A stretch of 64,000 nucleotides of DNA from Glaciecola sp965660815 (GCA_965660815.1 CBFIBG010000022.1:62001-126000), one strand, 5' to 3'. Counted from the first letter of the stretch, positions 26,145 to 36,570 are shown. Numbers and translations: made by a program. The notes: generated by a model not told the origin, from the sequence alone.

Positions 26145-29084
26145 TCAATCAGAATCCACCGTTTCATTCAATGATGTTTCAGGAGTCAATGTAGCAAATA
26201 CATAGGTATCTGTTGTAAGCGCTTCTTGTGCAAACTCAACCACATTTTCCACTGATATAGACTGCACCAAGTTTTCTTGTTTATTCAGTTGAAGCGGTTT
26301 ATTCAGGGTATAATGACTTGCAATGAAGCTCACCCAAAATTCATTGGTTTTGAGTCTGTTGGTTCTCTGGGTCAATATTTGTGTTTTTATATTTTTAAGC
26401 TCAGGCTCACTGACGTTTCCGTCTTTTATACTATCAAATATTAGGTTTACTTCTTTTACTAGCGTTTCTATGTTATCGGGAGAACAGGTGAAATTAACGG
26501 ATACTCGGTAGCGTTGGTTAGGCCATCTGGTTAGATTACTTTTAACGCTAACAGAGTATACCCCGGCTAAATCTTCTCTTAGCCTTTCTCGTAATTGTTT
26601 TTCAAGCACTGAGTTAAGCAGAGCGGCTTTTGTCTGACTTTCAAAAGACCAGGTCATGTCTTTGAGCTTAGTGAGAATTACCGTGGCTTTTGGCTCACTA
26701 GCGATTGGAAGGTGAATCTCATATGCGCCTTTCAATGGAAAAGATGGCAGTGCACTGGAAATTTCAAATTGTTCATTTGTGGGCAATGACGCAAGATATT
26801 GACTCACAAGATTTTCCATTTTTGTTAAGTCTAAATCACCCACAAATACAAATACGAAATCTGCGGGATTATTAAATCGCTGCTGATAAATGCTAAAAAT
26901 CGTATCTAAGTCTTGATTGTCTAAAGTATCTACATTGAATTCAACGCTGCGTGGGTTACCAGAATCTGTTTCTTCTCTAATGGCTGAATAAAAAAGCGCG
27001 GTAGGATTATTGTATTTATTTTCCAGACGCGGACGATAAGTTTCTTTAATCCATTCAAATCGCTCCAAGTCTTTTACCGGCGAGGTAAACCGCAAATGCG
27101 CTGCTTGCATCAAATATATTAAGTCTTCTTGATTACTAACACCTGAGAGAGACTCGGTATAATTAGCCACAGAAGCGTTTACAGAAAACTGCTTATCGCG
27201 CAAAAATTGATTAAAATCTTGCATGTTCAAATCACCCAATCCCATATAATTTAGAGTGTTCAACATACCGAAAGACTTTAAATATTCTTCGTCTGTAACC
27301 TTACTGTACCCACCCTGACTTATGGCATTAAATAAGATTTGGTTATCTTTAAATGGGGTAGGTTTTAACACCACCTTAACTCCGTTTGATAACGTCCATT
27401 GGTGAGCTTCCCAATCAGGCAGATATTCCTTAGCTATTATGCTGCCCGGATCAATGAGTTTGTCCATTAAGCCGTCAACTACAAAAGACTCCTCTAGCGG
27501 CTTAGGTTCGCTAAACTGAACCTCTCGCCAAATTTCATCGAGCTTCGAGACTTCAGGGATCTGTCGTTCCATTTCAGTTGCTGCGGTAAAAAACACGGTG
27601 GCATTTTGATGTTCGGCCCAGATTTTAATTTGTCGTTCCAAATCCTTTTTTGTTATGTTCTTTAAGGCTAATTCGGCCAATGTTTGGTCTTGCTGAATGC
27701 TTAGTAACGGTTGATTGTCGATTAAATGGCTTATGGCACTATTTACAAAGGCTCCGTGATCTATCGTATTTTGACTAGCAAGTGCACTGTCATACCAATC
27801 AAGGTAAAGTTGCTTCTCTCTTTCCAATTCTTGTTGAGTGACTCCATTTAAGACAGCTCTTTTAATTTCAGTTAACAAGGATTCATAGGCCTCATACACT
27901 CGGTTTGGTTTGATACTTGCGCTTACCATGAAACCTTCTGCAGATGGTATTATTTTAGTGACAGAAACTCTGGCCACAGCAAACGCACTTTGGGTATCTA
28001 AGGTCAAATCGGCAAAGCGTTTTCTCAAAATACCCAAGGTTAAGTTTTTAATCACCTGATCAGTATATTTCTCAAAAGTATATTCTGGAGACATCTCTTG
28101 TAATGGACTATATAAATTATTTCTCCACGTTATTTGTAAGTTTATTCCAGTTAACTCAGGGTCAGTAATAACCTTCAAAACAGGCGCAGGAAATTGCTCC
28201 AAAAACTGAGCTTTCTGTTGATGCGAAAATTCATCAGAGCGGCTCTCGTTTTTATTAATATTATTTTTTAAAGGCTCAAAGTAAGTTCGAATTAGTGTTT
28301 CCATCGACTCTGGATTAACGTCGCCAACCACTACAATTGCCATATTCTCAGGTTGATACCAAGTGTCATAAAATCGTTTAAGGTCATCTAAACGCCCATT
28401 CATTATGTTCTCTTGAGTGCCTATTGGAAGTCTTTCTGAGTAATTAGTGCCCGCAAAAATTATCGGCCACTGCTGTTTTGCTATTCGCTCGCCTACCCCT
28501 TTCCTACTTCTCCACTCTTCAAGAATAACGCCTCTCTCCGCACTCACCTCTTGCTCATTAAAAGTGACTTTATGCGCCCAGTTCTCTAAAATATGAACCG
28601 CTTTATCAAGGTTGGATACGTCGGTGGTGGGCACTCTCAATTTATAGATAGTCGTATCAAACCCAGTAGTGGCGTTTAAATGAGCACCAAAGCGCATCCC
28701 AATTGACTCAACAAACTCGATAATTTCTTGTTCAGCAAAATCCTCTGTTCCATTGAATGCCATGTGCTCAACAAAATGGGCAAAACCCAGCTGACTTTCA
28801 TCTTCGTGGATTGAGCCTGCTTTTACTACTAATCTAAATTCAACGATGTCTTCTGGCCTTGCATTAGGCTTAATGATGTACGTCAGTCCATTGTCCAAGG
28901 TATGTTTAATTATAGATTCATCGGTTGGTATCTTGTCATTATTGGCCATTTGCAGATTACGGTTTATGACGTCTTCGACTGATTCCTTGTCTTGCTTGCT
29001 GAGTTCAGATGAACAGGAAATTAGTGTTAAACAAACCACTAAAATAATTAAAAAGAGTGCAGATTTTTTATTTTGAGCTGACAA
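26145..29084 (-). CDS. M16 family zinc metalloprotease, lipoprotein
   Basis: The 979-residue protein has a lipoprotein signal (LTLISC, lipid Cys24) followed by two M16 halves. The N-terminal half carries the inverted zinc motif HFVEH (His103, Glu106, His107) with the downstream Glu in the AERGVILEE region. The second half (about 530-979) has no HxxEH, so it should be the non-catalytic partner domain that closes the chamber around peptides. Tethering to the outer or inner membrane suggests degradation of peptides in the periplasm. Size and layout match PqqL-like or insulinase-like periplasmic proteases in marine gammaproteobacteria; substrates are unknown. Confidence 0.92.
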   Translation of the reverse strand: MSAQNKKSALFLIILVVCLTLISCSSELSKQDKESVEDVINRNLQMANNDKIPTDESIIKHTLDNGLTYIIKPNARPEDIVEFRLVVKAGSIHEDESQLGFAHFVEHMAFNGTEDFAEQEIIEFVESIGMRFGAHLNATTGFDTTIYKLRVPTTDVSNLDKAVHILENWAHKVTFNEQEVSAERGVILEEWRSRKGVGERIAKQQWPIIFAGTNYSERLPIGTQENIMNGRLDDLKRFYDTWYQPENMAIVVVGDVNPESMETLIRTYFEPLKNNINKNESRSDEFSHQQKAQFLEQFPAPVLKVITDPELTGINLQITWRNNLYSPLQEMSPEYTFEKYTDQVIKNLTLGILRKRFADLTLDTQSAFAVARVSVTKIIPSAEGFMVSASIKPNRVYEAYESLLTEIKRAVLNGVTQQELEREKQLYLDWYDSALASQNTIDHGAFVNSAISHLIDNQPLLSIQQDQTLAELALKNITKKDLERQIKIWAEHQNATVFFTAATEMERQIPEVSKLDEIWREVQFSEPKPLEESFVVDGLMDKLIDPGSIIAKEYLPDWEAHQWTLSNGVKVVLKPTPFKDNQILFNAISQGGYSKVTDEEYLKSFGMLNTLNYMGLGDLNMQDFNQFLRDKQFSVNASVANYTESLSGVSNQEDLIYLMQAAHLRFTSPVKDLERFEWIKETYRPRLENKYNNPTALFYSAIREETDSGNPRSVEFNVDTLDNQDLDTIFSIYQQRFNNPADFVFVFVGDLDLTKMENLVSQYLASLPTNEQFEISSALPSFPLKGAYEIHLPIASEPKATVILTKLKDMTWSFESQTKAALLNSVLEKQLRERLREDLAGVYSVSVKSNLTRWPNQRYRVSVNFTCSPDNIETLVKEVNLIFDSIKDGNVSEPELKNIKTQILTQRTNRLKTNEFWVSFIASHYTLNKPLQLNKQENLVQSISVENVVEFAQEALTTDTYVFATLTPETSLNETVDSD

Positions 29085-29370
29085 TGAAAACCTTTCCTTT
29101 TTTGAAATTTACAGAATGATACTCAATTGAGAACCAGATAGTTAATATGAATTTGATCTTATTTGTAATTTTTCACACTAGTAGCAATGCTTAAACGACA
29201 TAAATATTGTATCGTCGGCGCTAATGACAATGACATCAAAAGAAATCACAGATAACCAATAACAATGAAACAATTCGCCTATTATCTTAGATCCAATACG
29301 TTCACAAGCTCAAAGAAGACTGCTAGCATTTAGTGATAATCATATTATTACAGGTCGATGGAGTTATAAA

Positions 29371-31146
29371 GTGAGCTCACATTCTGTGCAAAAAACTGCC
29401 GTTTCCTCTGAACTTCAGTTCGAAGTCACTACCCCTAAGCAAATCGCATATATAGTGATTGCAGGTTTTGATAAGTCTTTTCGTCGATTTTTAACCATTA
29501 CTCGTAATGCACAATCCCGCTTTGAAAAGTGCCAATGGGCTGAATCGGTTCAAGATAACAAAGAGAGGATAAACACTTACGAGGATTATTTGTCTGATGT
29601 TGTGATTGAAATCTATCAACGCATACACCCTCATGCTCAACATGATGCGTTCTGGCTAGACACAAAGAGTGCCTATGCAAAACTCATTGCCAACCATCCT
29701 CAGTTTGAGCTGGCTGAAACTTTCTACAACTCTGTAATAGGTCGAGTCTTTAAACATAAAAAGATTGATAATAACTGGATTTTCGTTACGCCAAATAGCT
29801 GCCACCTTAGCGGTCAACAACGCTATAAGATATTAAATAACCTCAATGTAGCAGGGACGGTGGAAGATTTGTTTGACGAAATCGTGGCGACCTATAGATT
29901 CAATGCTAAGTACGACAATTTAAATGGAGATTTGAGAAGTTTAGGGCAAGCCCTTCGAGATAGATTAAGCAAAGAACAACTAGCGTCAGTAAGAGCCGTT
30001 GATATGCTCAAACCAGTATTTTATCGTGGTAAAGCGGCATATTTGATCGGACGAATTGTTATGCCAGACACTAGCCTACCATTTGTAATTGCATTACAGA
30101 TGACCAGTGATAAAAAAATTATGGTCGATGCGCTCATTACTAAACGGGCGCATATGAGCTTTATTTTTAGTTTTGCTCGCTCTTATTTTATGGTGGACAC
30201 CGAACACCCAGCCGAAGTCGTATCTTTCCTACACGAATTACTACCTCACAAAAAGTCGTTTGAGTTGTACATGTTCATTGGATTTTTTAAGCATGGAAAA
30301 ACCGCTTTTTATCGAGACTACTTAGAGCATGTTAACAGTTCACAAGACCAATTCGATTTAGCTCCTGGTATAAAAGGTCTTGTTATGGCTGTTTTTCATT
30401 TACCGTCATATGGAGTGGTATTTAAAATAATCAAAGATGAGTTTGCCGAGAGTAAAAAGATTACAAGACAACACGTTAAAGATCGATATACTTTGGTAAA
30501 ACACATTGATCGTATTGGTCGCATGGCTGATACCCATGAATACATCAATTTTGTTTTCCCAAAAGAACGGTTTTCGCAAGAATTGTTAGACTACTTATTG
30601 GACACTTGCGCATCTAGCGTCGAAATACTTGATACAACTATTGTGATCAAACACTTATATATTGAGCGCAAAATGACCCCTCTTAATATTTATTTTCAAA
30701 AAGAAGAGGACCCAAACAAGGTTAGGGATGCAATTGAGGATTTGGGCAGATGCATAAAGCAGATAGCCTCTGCTAATATTTTTCCTGGGGACATGCTGCA
30801 CAAAAACTTTGGGATCACAAAAACTGGGCGTGTAATTTTTTATGACTACGATGAAATTTGTTATATGAATGAGCGTCAATTTAGGGCGCTACCAAAAAGT
30901 GACGACCCGTTCGCAATAGATACCTTATCGGTCGGCCCAACTGATGTATTTCCGGAGCAATTTGAACATTTCATTGTCGGTAAAAAACATCTTAAAGATC
31001 TACTGAAAGAATTACACGGCGATCTTCTTACACCTGAATACTGGCAGAAAGTGCAAGCCACCTCAGGTAAAGGCACCATGCAGAATTTCACGCCTTATCC
31101 TCCAAGCTTGTGTTTTAAAAGAGACTACTCCTCAGAAACATCCTAG
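29371..31146 (+). CDS. aceK: Isocitrate dehydrogenase kinase/phosphatase
   Basis: AceK reversibly phosphorylates isocitrate dehydrogenase and thereby sets the split between the TCA cycle and the glyoxylate shunt, needed on acetate or fatty acids. The 591-residue protein aligns along its length with E. coli AceK: the N-terminal regulatory domain (AYIVIAGFDKSFRRFLTITRNAQSRFE) and the C-terminal kinase-like domain with FKIIKDEFAESKKITRQHVKDRYTLVKHIDRIGRMADTHEY and FGITKTGRVIFYDYDEICYM. The start is GTG after GGAG. Unlike in E. coli it is not attached to aceBA; a distal acyl-CoA dehydrogenase in the window shares the fatty acid/acetate theme. Confidence 0.97.
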   Translation: MSSHSVQKTAVSSELQFEVTTPKQIAYIVIAGFDKSFRRFLTITRNAQSRFEKCQWAESVQDNKERINTYEDYLSDVVIEIYQRIHPHAQHDAFWLDTKSAYAKLIANHPQFELAETFYNSVIGRVFKHKKIDNNWIFVTPNSCHLSGQQRYKILNNLNVAGTVEDLFDEIVATYRFNAKYDNLNGDLRSLGQALRDRLSKEQLASVRAVDMLKPVFYRGKAAYLIGRIVMPDTSLPFVIALQMTSDKKIMVDALITKRAHMSFIFSFARSYFMVDTEHPAEVVSFLHELLPHKKSFELYMFIGFFKHGKTAFYRDYLEHVNSSQDQFDLAPGIKGLVMAVFHLPSYGVVFKIIKDEFAESKKITRQHVKDRYTLVKHIDRIGRMADTHEYINFVFPKERFSQELLDYLLDTCASSVEILDTTIVIKHLYIERKMTPLNIYFQKEEDPNKVRDAIEDLGRCIKQIASANIFPGDMLHKNFGITKTGRVIFYDYDEICYMNERQFRALPKSDDPFAIDTLSVGPTDVFPEQFEHFIVGKKHLKDLLKELHGDLLTPEYWQKVQATSGKGTMQNFTPYPPSLCFKRDYSSETS

Positions 31147-31187
31147 ACTAATCAACAAAAAACTTCGAACACTAAAGCAAATAAGCC

Positions 31188-31221
31188 TCCCTACTATGCG
31201 ACGAATACCGCACAGTAGGGA
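31188..31221. repeat. Hairpin between converging aceK and S9 peptidase genes
   Basis: TCCCTACT and AGTAGGGA (with inner GCG / CGC pairing) can form a stem of about 11 pairs. No T tract follows, so it may mark transcript ends without being a canonical terminator. Confidence 0.5.
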
Positions 31222-31257
31222 ATACGCTTGTGATTTGAGTAACGCTAACTTTTCGTT

Positions 31258-33366
31258 TTATTTTGCTCCTGGCTGTGCGTATGAAGTCATCCAAGCTTTC
31301 ACTTGGTTGTACCAGTAAATGGAATTATTTGGCTTTAATATCCAATGATTTTCGTCTGGAAAATATATCATTCTTGAATCAATACCTTTAGTTTGTAATG
31401 TTCTGAACAATTCAAACCCCTGCCCCACTGGCACTCTATAATCTAGTTGACCGTGAATCACTAAAGTTGGCGTGTCGAATTTTGAAGCGTTGTAATGCGG
31501 GGATATTTGTTTGTAGATATCAGGGTTTTCCCAAAATCCTCCAAATCGCGTAGAGTGAACCGCGAAATCGGCAGCCATTTGTGAATACATATTATAGACC
31601 GCCGCATGGATGAGTAATGCTTTGTAAGGGTGCTCTGTTCCAAGCAATATTGAACTTAAATAACCACCATAACTTGCTCCGCCAGCAACCATCCTATTGG
31701 TATCTATATATGGTTGTTGCTCGAAGTACTCTGTCGCTTTTTGTATATCGATAAGGGGTTTTGTTCGCCAATCTGGATTAATACTGTCTGCAAAGTCTTG
31801 ACCAAAACCACTAGAACCATGGAAGTTTGGCCAGGCCACAACGTACCCCCACGAAGCAAATGTTTGAGCATTCCATCTAAAATGAAAACCGTCTGTGATG
31901 GCATTATGTGGACCACCATGAATAAGCATGAATAAGGGATATTGCTTATCCTTATCAAAGCCAGGTGGATAATGCACCCACATTTGGATATCAGCGCCAT
32001 CAGCACCTTTATATGTAACAGACTCATAACTGCCCATTTTTACATCTTCAAGGACGTTATCGTTAAGTGAGTCTAAGCGGGTAACTTTACCGTTTCTTGC
32101 GTCTACCTTTACCAATCGAGGGGGAAACATAAAACTATTGTTGATAGCAACCAAAGTATTTTTGCCCAATACCAAAGGGTCACCAAAGTTAGTTTCTTTG
32201 GTAATAGCACGAGTTTTGCCATTTTTCCCGTCGATGAAATACAGCCTTCTTGTTCCAGCGTCATCAATTTGAGAATAAAAATCTTGCCCGTTCATAGCCC
32301 ATGTTATGTTGGTAACCGACCGGTCAATGTCAATATCTAGTTGCGATATAGACATATTGTCAATGTCAAAAATCTGTATTTTTGCTGTATCTGCATAAAA
32401 ACCTGGTATTTGTCGGCTTAGAAAGACCAGATTTTCACTGTCAGGACTGAAACTTGGTGCAAAGTCTGGAGCCGGATTGTTGGCAGTAATATTAGTGGGT
32501 TCAAGACGATCAGTTTCAGATATCGATGAAATATCCACTAGAAATACATCAAGGTTAGGATCGACCTGATTGTCCGAACCATTGGTCACAAAAGACAGCA
32601 TTTGCTCCTTGTCGTCGATGTCGTAAGAAGCGCTACTTTGACTGCTTCTGGATAATTGCATCGTCATTTTTTGAGTAATTGGCTCAACTTTTCCACCTTT
32701 TGCAGAGATCCTAAACAAATGCGCTTCTTTATTTTCATCTATCCAGTGGTCAAAGTGAGAGTAAGGTAGTGCATTCCACTGCTGAGCTGTCAGGTGGCTT
32801 TTTTTCTCGGCAGCTATATTCTTTTCCATTTCATCCCACGACATGTTCGGCCAAATTGTGCTGATAAAATATATATTGTCACCAATCCATTTAATTCCTT
32901 TTACACCAGTTGGCACATTGGTTAAACGCTGAGCCTCTCCTGGACCTGTCATTGGGAGAATGTAGACTTGGCCAGTTTCATCATCACCGCGTTTACTAAT
33001 AAACGCCAATTTGGATGAATCGGGAGAAAATGTCGGCTCGCTAGCTCGCATTCCCTTTGCTGTAATTGTTCGAGATTCACCTGTCTCTGGATTAAATAAT
33101 AACAGTTGAGTGTTACCTTTATCGGTGGATACATCATAATCGGTCACACTAACGACAAGATGTGCTTTGTTAGGCGAAATTACTGGAGAGCCTAAACGCT
33201 GAAGCTCCCATAATTTTTCAACGCTTAGCACTTCGTTAGAACTATGCATTTCCGAGCTTGCATGGTCGTGAGCTTGTGCAAAACCAGAAATGAAAGCAAA
33301 CGAAATACAAAAGATAACCAGATATTTAAATTTTACACATAACACGGTTGACTCCTTAATTATCAC
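31258..33366 (-). CDS. S9 family prolyl oligopeptidase-like serine peptidase, secreted
   Basis: The 702-residue product has an N-terminal signal peptide (YLVIFCISFAFISGFAQA), a beta-propeller region (about 50-430, with repeated SPDSSKLAFISKR / FSPDSENLVFLSR blades of the WD40-like TolB type) and a C-terminal alpha/beta-hydrolase domain. Catalytic residues are the Ser in AGGASYGGYLSS, the Asp in HGQLDYRVP and the His in PDENHWI. This is the acylaminoacyl-peptidase/DPP4-like S9C layout. It probably trims peptides in the periplasm. A His-rich stretch (HDHASSEMH) just after the signal peptide might bind metal. Confidence 0.93.
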   Translation of the reverse strand: MIIKESTVLCVKFKYLVIFCISFAFISGFAQAHDHASSEMHSSNEVLSVEKLWELQRLGSPVISPNKAHLVVSVTDYDVSTDKGNTQLLLFNPETGESRTITAKGMRASEPTFSPDSSKLAFISKRGDDETGQVYILPMTGPGEAQRLTNVPTGVKGIKWIGDNIYFISTIWPNMSWDEMEKNIAAEKKSHLTAQQWNALPYSHFDHWIDENKEAHLFRISAKGGKVEPITQKMTMQLSRSSQSSASYDIDDKEQMLSFVTNGSDNQVDPNLDVFLVDISSISETDRLEPTNITANNPAPDFAPSFSPDSENLVFLSRQIPGFYADTAKIQIFDIDNMSISQLDIDIDRSVTNITWAMNGQDFYSQIDDAGTRRLYFIDGKNGKTRAITKETNFGDPLVLGKNTLVAINNSFMFPPRLVKVDARNGKVTRLDSLNDNVLEDVKMGSYESVTYKGADGADIQMWVHYPPGFDKDKQYPLFMLIHGGPHNAITDGFHFRWNAQTFASWGYVVAWPNFHGSSGFGQDFADSINPDWRTKPLIDIQKATEYFEQQPYIDTNRMVAGGASYGGYLSSILLGTEHPYKALLIHAAVYNMYSQMAADFAVHSTRFGGFWENPDIYKQISPHYNASKFDTPTLVIHGQLDYRVPVGQGFELFRTLQTKGIDSRMIYFPDENHWILKPNNSIYWYNQVKAWMTSYAQPGAK

Positions 33367-33421
33367 TCTATTAACAAACTATAAAAATACGATTCTATCT
33401 GCGAAGGCGAGTCAATATCAC

Positions 33422-33811
33422 TTATTGCGTAAGAAGCAAATAGTAATGGCCAACTAAAGTACCTATGCCGATTAACCACGTAATGCTCCTAAGTTTGTCC
33501 CAATTAATCCAGTAGAAAACAAGATATAATAGACGAGATAAAACGTAGAGCAAACACAACTGAACTGTATAAACTGTGTGCTCATCAAGAGCTAACACTA
33601 ATAATATTGTAGGCGCAAACAAACTTATGGCTTCAAAGCAGTTATTATGTGCCGCCATAGCTCTTGCGCCAAACCCGCTGAGTTTAGCTTGTTGATCTCT
33701 TGGATTTTTATTGTCGTATCCATTTAACTTGTGCATTTGTAGCGCAACTGGTATTTTCGCAATAAAAGGCATAAAAACAACTGCTGCAATGCAAATAATA
33801 ATAATACTCAC
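33422..33811 (-). CDS. MAPEG family membrane protein
   Basis: The 129-residue protein has four predicted transmembrane helices and the family signature NPRDQQAKLSGFGARAMAAHNNCFEAISLFAPTILL. MAPEG proteins are trimeric membrane enzymes or relatives that use glutathione; bacterial members of this short type have no defined substrate. The gene is upstream of, and divergent from, the response regulator gene. Confidence 0.88.
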   Translation of the reverse strand: MSIIIICIAAVVFMPFIAKIPVALQMHKLNGYDNKNPRDQQAKLSGFGARAMAAHNNCFEAISLFAPTILLVLALDEHTVYTVQLCLLYVLSRLLYLVFYWINWDKLRSITWLIGIGTLVGHYYLLLTQ

Positions 33812-33892
33812 AGGGTATCCTTTATTTTCCGTTAGTGTTTATGACACTATTTTAACTTAAACTATTATTAAAAGTTGACTACTGTGCCTCAT

Positions 33893-34576
33893 ATGAAAAT
33901 TTTACTTGTAGAAGACGAGCCAACCGTTGCTCGATTTATCCAAAAAGGTCTAAGCGAACTAAGCTTCGAGGTTGTTTACGCACCAGATGGTAAAAAAGGT
34001 TTAGAAGCAGCCTTAACAGATGAGTTTGATGTAATCATACTCGACAGAATGCTTCCTCATATTGACGGCATTGAAGTATTGCAGAATTTCAGGGAACAAG
34101 GTATCGACACCCCTACCCTCATACTAAGCGCAAAAAATAAAGTCGACGACAAAGTAAAAGGTCTACGAGCTGGGGCGGATGACTATCTGACAAAACCTTT
34201 TGCATTTGAAGAATTGTTGGCAAGGATAGAAATACTCGCTTCTAGAACAAGCAATAAATCTGCCGGAGCAACCGAACTGAATCTTGGCAAGCTCAAATTA
34301 GATCTTATTAATCGTAAAGTCACCAGAGAAGACCAAATAATAGATCTGCAATCGAAAGAATTTAAGCTGCTCGAATACTTAATGCAAAACGCAAACAAAA
34401 TTGTGACCCGGACCATGTTACTTGAAAAGGTGTGGGAATATAATTTTGATCCACAAACTAACGTCATTGACGTTCACATCAGTCGTCTTAGAAATAAAAT
34501 TGATAAAGGTTTTGCGTATCCAATGATAGAAACCATTCGCGGTGCGGGATATATGATAAGCTCTAGAGAAAAATAA
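33893..34576 (+). CDS. OmpR/PhoB-family response regulator
   Basis: The 227-residue protein (from the ATG giving MKILLVEDEPTVARF) has a receiver domain with acidic pair Glu7/Asp8, phospho-acceptor Asp51 in VIILDRMLPHIDG, the Ser in LILSAKN and Lys in DDYLTKPFAFEELLARI. A winged-helix DNA-binding domain follows (LQSKEFKLLEYLMQNANKIVTRTMLLEKVW... VDVHISRLRNKIDKG). A TTG six codons upstream is also in frame; no strong ribosome-binding site favours either. It is followed after 30 bases by its cognate kinase. The signal and regulon are unknown. Confidence 0.94.
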   Translation: MKILLVEDEPTVARFIQKGLSELSFEVVYAPDGKKGLEAALTDEFDVIILDRMLPHIDGIEVLQNFREQGIDTPTLILSAKNKVDDKVKGLRAGADDYLTKPFAFEELLARIEILASRTSNKSAGATELNLGKLKLDLINRKVTREDQIIDLQSKEFKLLEYLMQNANKIVTRTMLLEKVWEYNFDPQTNVIDVHISRLRNKIDKGFAYPMIETIRGAGYMISSREK

Positions 34577-34606
34577 CAACATATTAGAGATTAAGGGCAT
34601 TTAGTA

Positions 34607-35992
34607 ATGCGCGCAATAAAGGCCTACAGTAAAAGCTCCAGTTTTGTCGTCAGTTTTTTCTTCATTATTCTATTGTTATTGGGCGTAGGTTTTAATACTT
34701 ATACGCTAACGGTAGCGAACGACGATCTATTAATTAGAGAAACACAAGCCGCTATTCAAGCTGACATTGGCGGCTTTCGCAGTCTCTATAGCGGCTCTCA
34801 AAGGCAAGGCGTAATTGGCGCGATTCAAAATAGAATCAGTAATATCAATAACGATTTCCTATACCACTACAGAGACCAACAACAAAACTTTCTCGCAGGC
34901 AACCTAACCACTTGGCCAACTAATAATGATATTTCCTTGATTCAAAACGGCTTGTTAGACATAGAGTTAAATATTCAACACATTGATACCCCGACTCACC
35001 ACAATACAAACAAACAAACTGCTATTGCGATGGTGGTGGACTTCAGCAACGGAGATTCTTTGTTAGTGGCTAGGAGTGTACAAGATATTGAATTTGCCGT
35101 CGCCTTAGCACGAACTTCGTCGTTTGTAATGATCATAATAGTGTTTATAGTTGCGCTTACTAGCCTTTTTGTAGCCTATTATGTGGTCAGTAGAATCAAC
35201 AAAATTGCAGATACAGCGGACGATATAATTTCGACGGGTAACCTAAGCGACCGCCTTTACGTTGAGTCTCAGTGGGACGATTTGAGTAAACTTACTCTAG
35301 TCTTAAATCAGCTCTTAGATAAGATAGAAAACTCTGTCAAAGCGATTTCCTCAGTCTCTGACAGCATCGCACATGATTTACGAACCCCTTTAACACGATT
35401 AAAAACTCATCTTGAAGCCCTAAACGATCCTAAAGAGCGTGTCTTATTAATTGACGAATGCGATAACTTACTTGCAATTTTTAATTCTCTTTTAAGAATA
35501 AGTGACATTGAAAATAGTGCCAAGAAGGCCGGTTTTAAGTCGTTTGATTTAGATGAAGTGGCTATGGACGCTATTGATTTGTACAGTCCTCTTTTAGAAG
35601 ACAAACAAATAACGTTATCCCACACTGTTCAATCTATACCGGACTTCGTTGGCGATAAAGATTTATTATTTCAATGTTTTGCTAACGTGTTAGATAATGC
35701 GATAAAGTTCACCCCAAGCTCTGGAAAAATAGATGTATCGTTAAGCGAATACAATGGAGTCGTTATATTTACTATTGATGACACAGGAGTGGGGGTGAGC
35801 GACCAAAGTATTGCGAAACTTACTCGACGTTTCTATAGAGAAGACAAAAGTAGGACGGCCAGTGGCAATGGTCTTGGGCTTTCTCTGGTTAATGCAATTG
35901 TGCAGTTGCACAAAGGGGAGATAGGATTTGAACGGTCAAAGATTGATAATAGTACCGGATTACGATGCACTCTCACTTTGCGGTCTGACTAA
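34607..35992 (+). CDS. Sensor histidine kinase (HAMP, HisKA, HATPase)
   Basis: The 461-residue kinase has a first transmembrane helix (about 14-33), a periplasmic sensor of about 135 residues, a second helix (about 171-193), a HAMP linker, the phospho-acceptor His256 in SDSIAHDLRTPLTRLKTHLE, and ATP-binding motifs: N box NVLDNAIKFTP, G1 IDDTGVGV, F box RRFYREDKSR and G2 GNGLGLSLVNAIV. This arrangement is typical of QseC/PmrB-like kinases. It pairs with the upstream regulator. The sensor domain shows no motif I can name. Confidence 0.94.
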   Translation: MRAIKAYSKSSSFVVSFFFIILLLLGVGFNTYTLTVANDDLLIRETQAAIQADIGGFRSLYSGSQRQGVIGAIQNRISNINNDFLYHYRDQQQNFLAGNLTTWPTNNDISLIQNGLLDIELNIQHIDTPTHHNTNKQTAIAMVVDFSNGDSLLVARSVQDIEFAVALARTSSFVMIIIVFIVALTSLFVAYYVVSRINKIADTADDIISTGNLSDRLYVESQWDDLSKLTLVLNQLLDKIENSVKAISSVSDSIAHDLRTPLTRLKTHLEALNDPKERVLLIDECDNLLAIFNSLLRISDIENSAKKAGFKSFDLDEVAMDAIDLYSPLLEDKQITLSHTVQSIPDFVGDKDLLFQCFANVLDNAIKFTPSSGKIDVSLSEYNGVVIFTIDDTGVGVSDQSIAKLTRRFYREDKSRTASGNGLGLSLVNAIVQLHKGEIGFERSKIDNSTGLRCTLTLRSD

Positions 35993-36015
35993 TAACCAAT
36001 GACCGAACGTCAACC

Positions 36016-36570
36016 TTAATTTTGTTTTTGCATGAAGATGGTCACTTCCGCCATTACCAAGCCAAATTTGCGGATGTAAGAACGATTCATCATATTATCG
36101 CCGTCTAACGCCCAAAACCAATCGTCAAAGTAAACTCGGTAAGTTGAACCATCCACGTCTAAATCCATTTCGTACGAAAAACTAAATGCATTGCCATAGC
36201 TAACGCCTTTGGCTGGTCCTGCAATGTCACCGGCGTTTCCGGTGTATGTACCATCAGCGTTTTTCTCAATTTTCCAAACCCGTTTAGTCGGCCCATCGCC
36301 TAAACTGTATTCAAAGGTCTCGTCTAGCGTAATCATACCATCGGCGACCGTACCATCTATATCTACCACAAACCGCTGCACTACTTCCCCTGAGCGATTT
36401 TGAACGATTCCCCACGCTATTACGTTGCCATCAAAGAATTCTTCTAATTCGAACTTAGGTTGCTGTTCTAAGTAATCGTTCCCGTCAATAGATACTGAAC
36501 AAGCACTTAGCGTTAATAAAAATCCTGCTATAACGCCAAGCTTTCTGTATGATTTAGAAATAACTTCCAT
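36016..36570 (-). CDS. DUF3833 lipoprotein
   Basis: The 184-residue product has a lipobox LSAC (Cys24) and then the DUF3833 pattern: FELEEFFDGNVIAWGIVQNRSGEVVQRFVVDIDGT, FEYSLGDGPTKRVWKI and YRVYFDDWFWALDGDNMMNRSYIRKFGL. The fold is lipocalin-like by family description. The family is common in marine gammaproteobacteria, often near the chalcone-isomerase-like gene that also follows here, but the role is unknown. Confidence 0.87.
   Translation of the reverse strand: MEVISKSYRKLGVIAGFLLTLSACSVSIDGNDYLEQQPKFELEEFFDGNVIAWGIVQNRSGEVVQRFVVDIDGTVADGMITLDETFEYSLGDGPTKRVWKIEKNADGTYTGNAGDIAGPAKGVSYGNAFSFSYEMDLDVDGSTYRVYFDDWFWALDGDNMMNRSYIRKFGLVMAEVTIFMQKQN

Noticed and set aside
31704..32027. 107-codon frame on the same strand inside the S9 peptidase gene
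   Set aside because: It is out of frame within the catalytic domain region of a clear gene and has no start signal.
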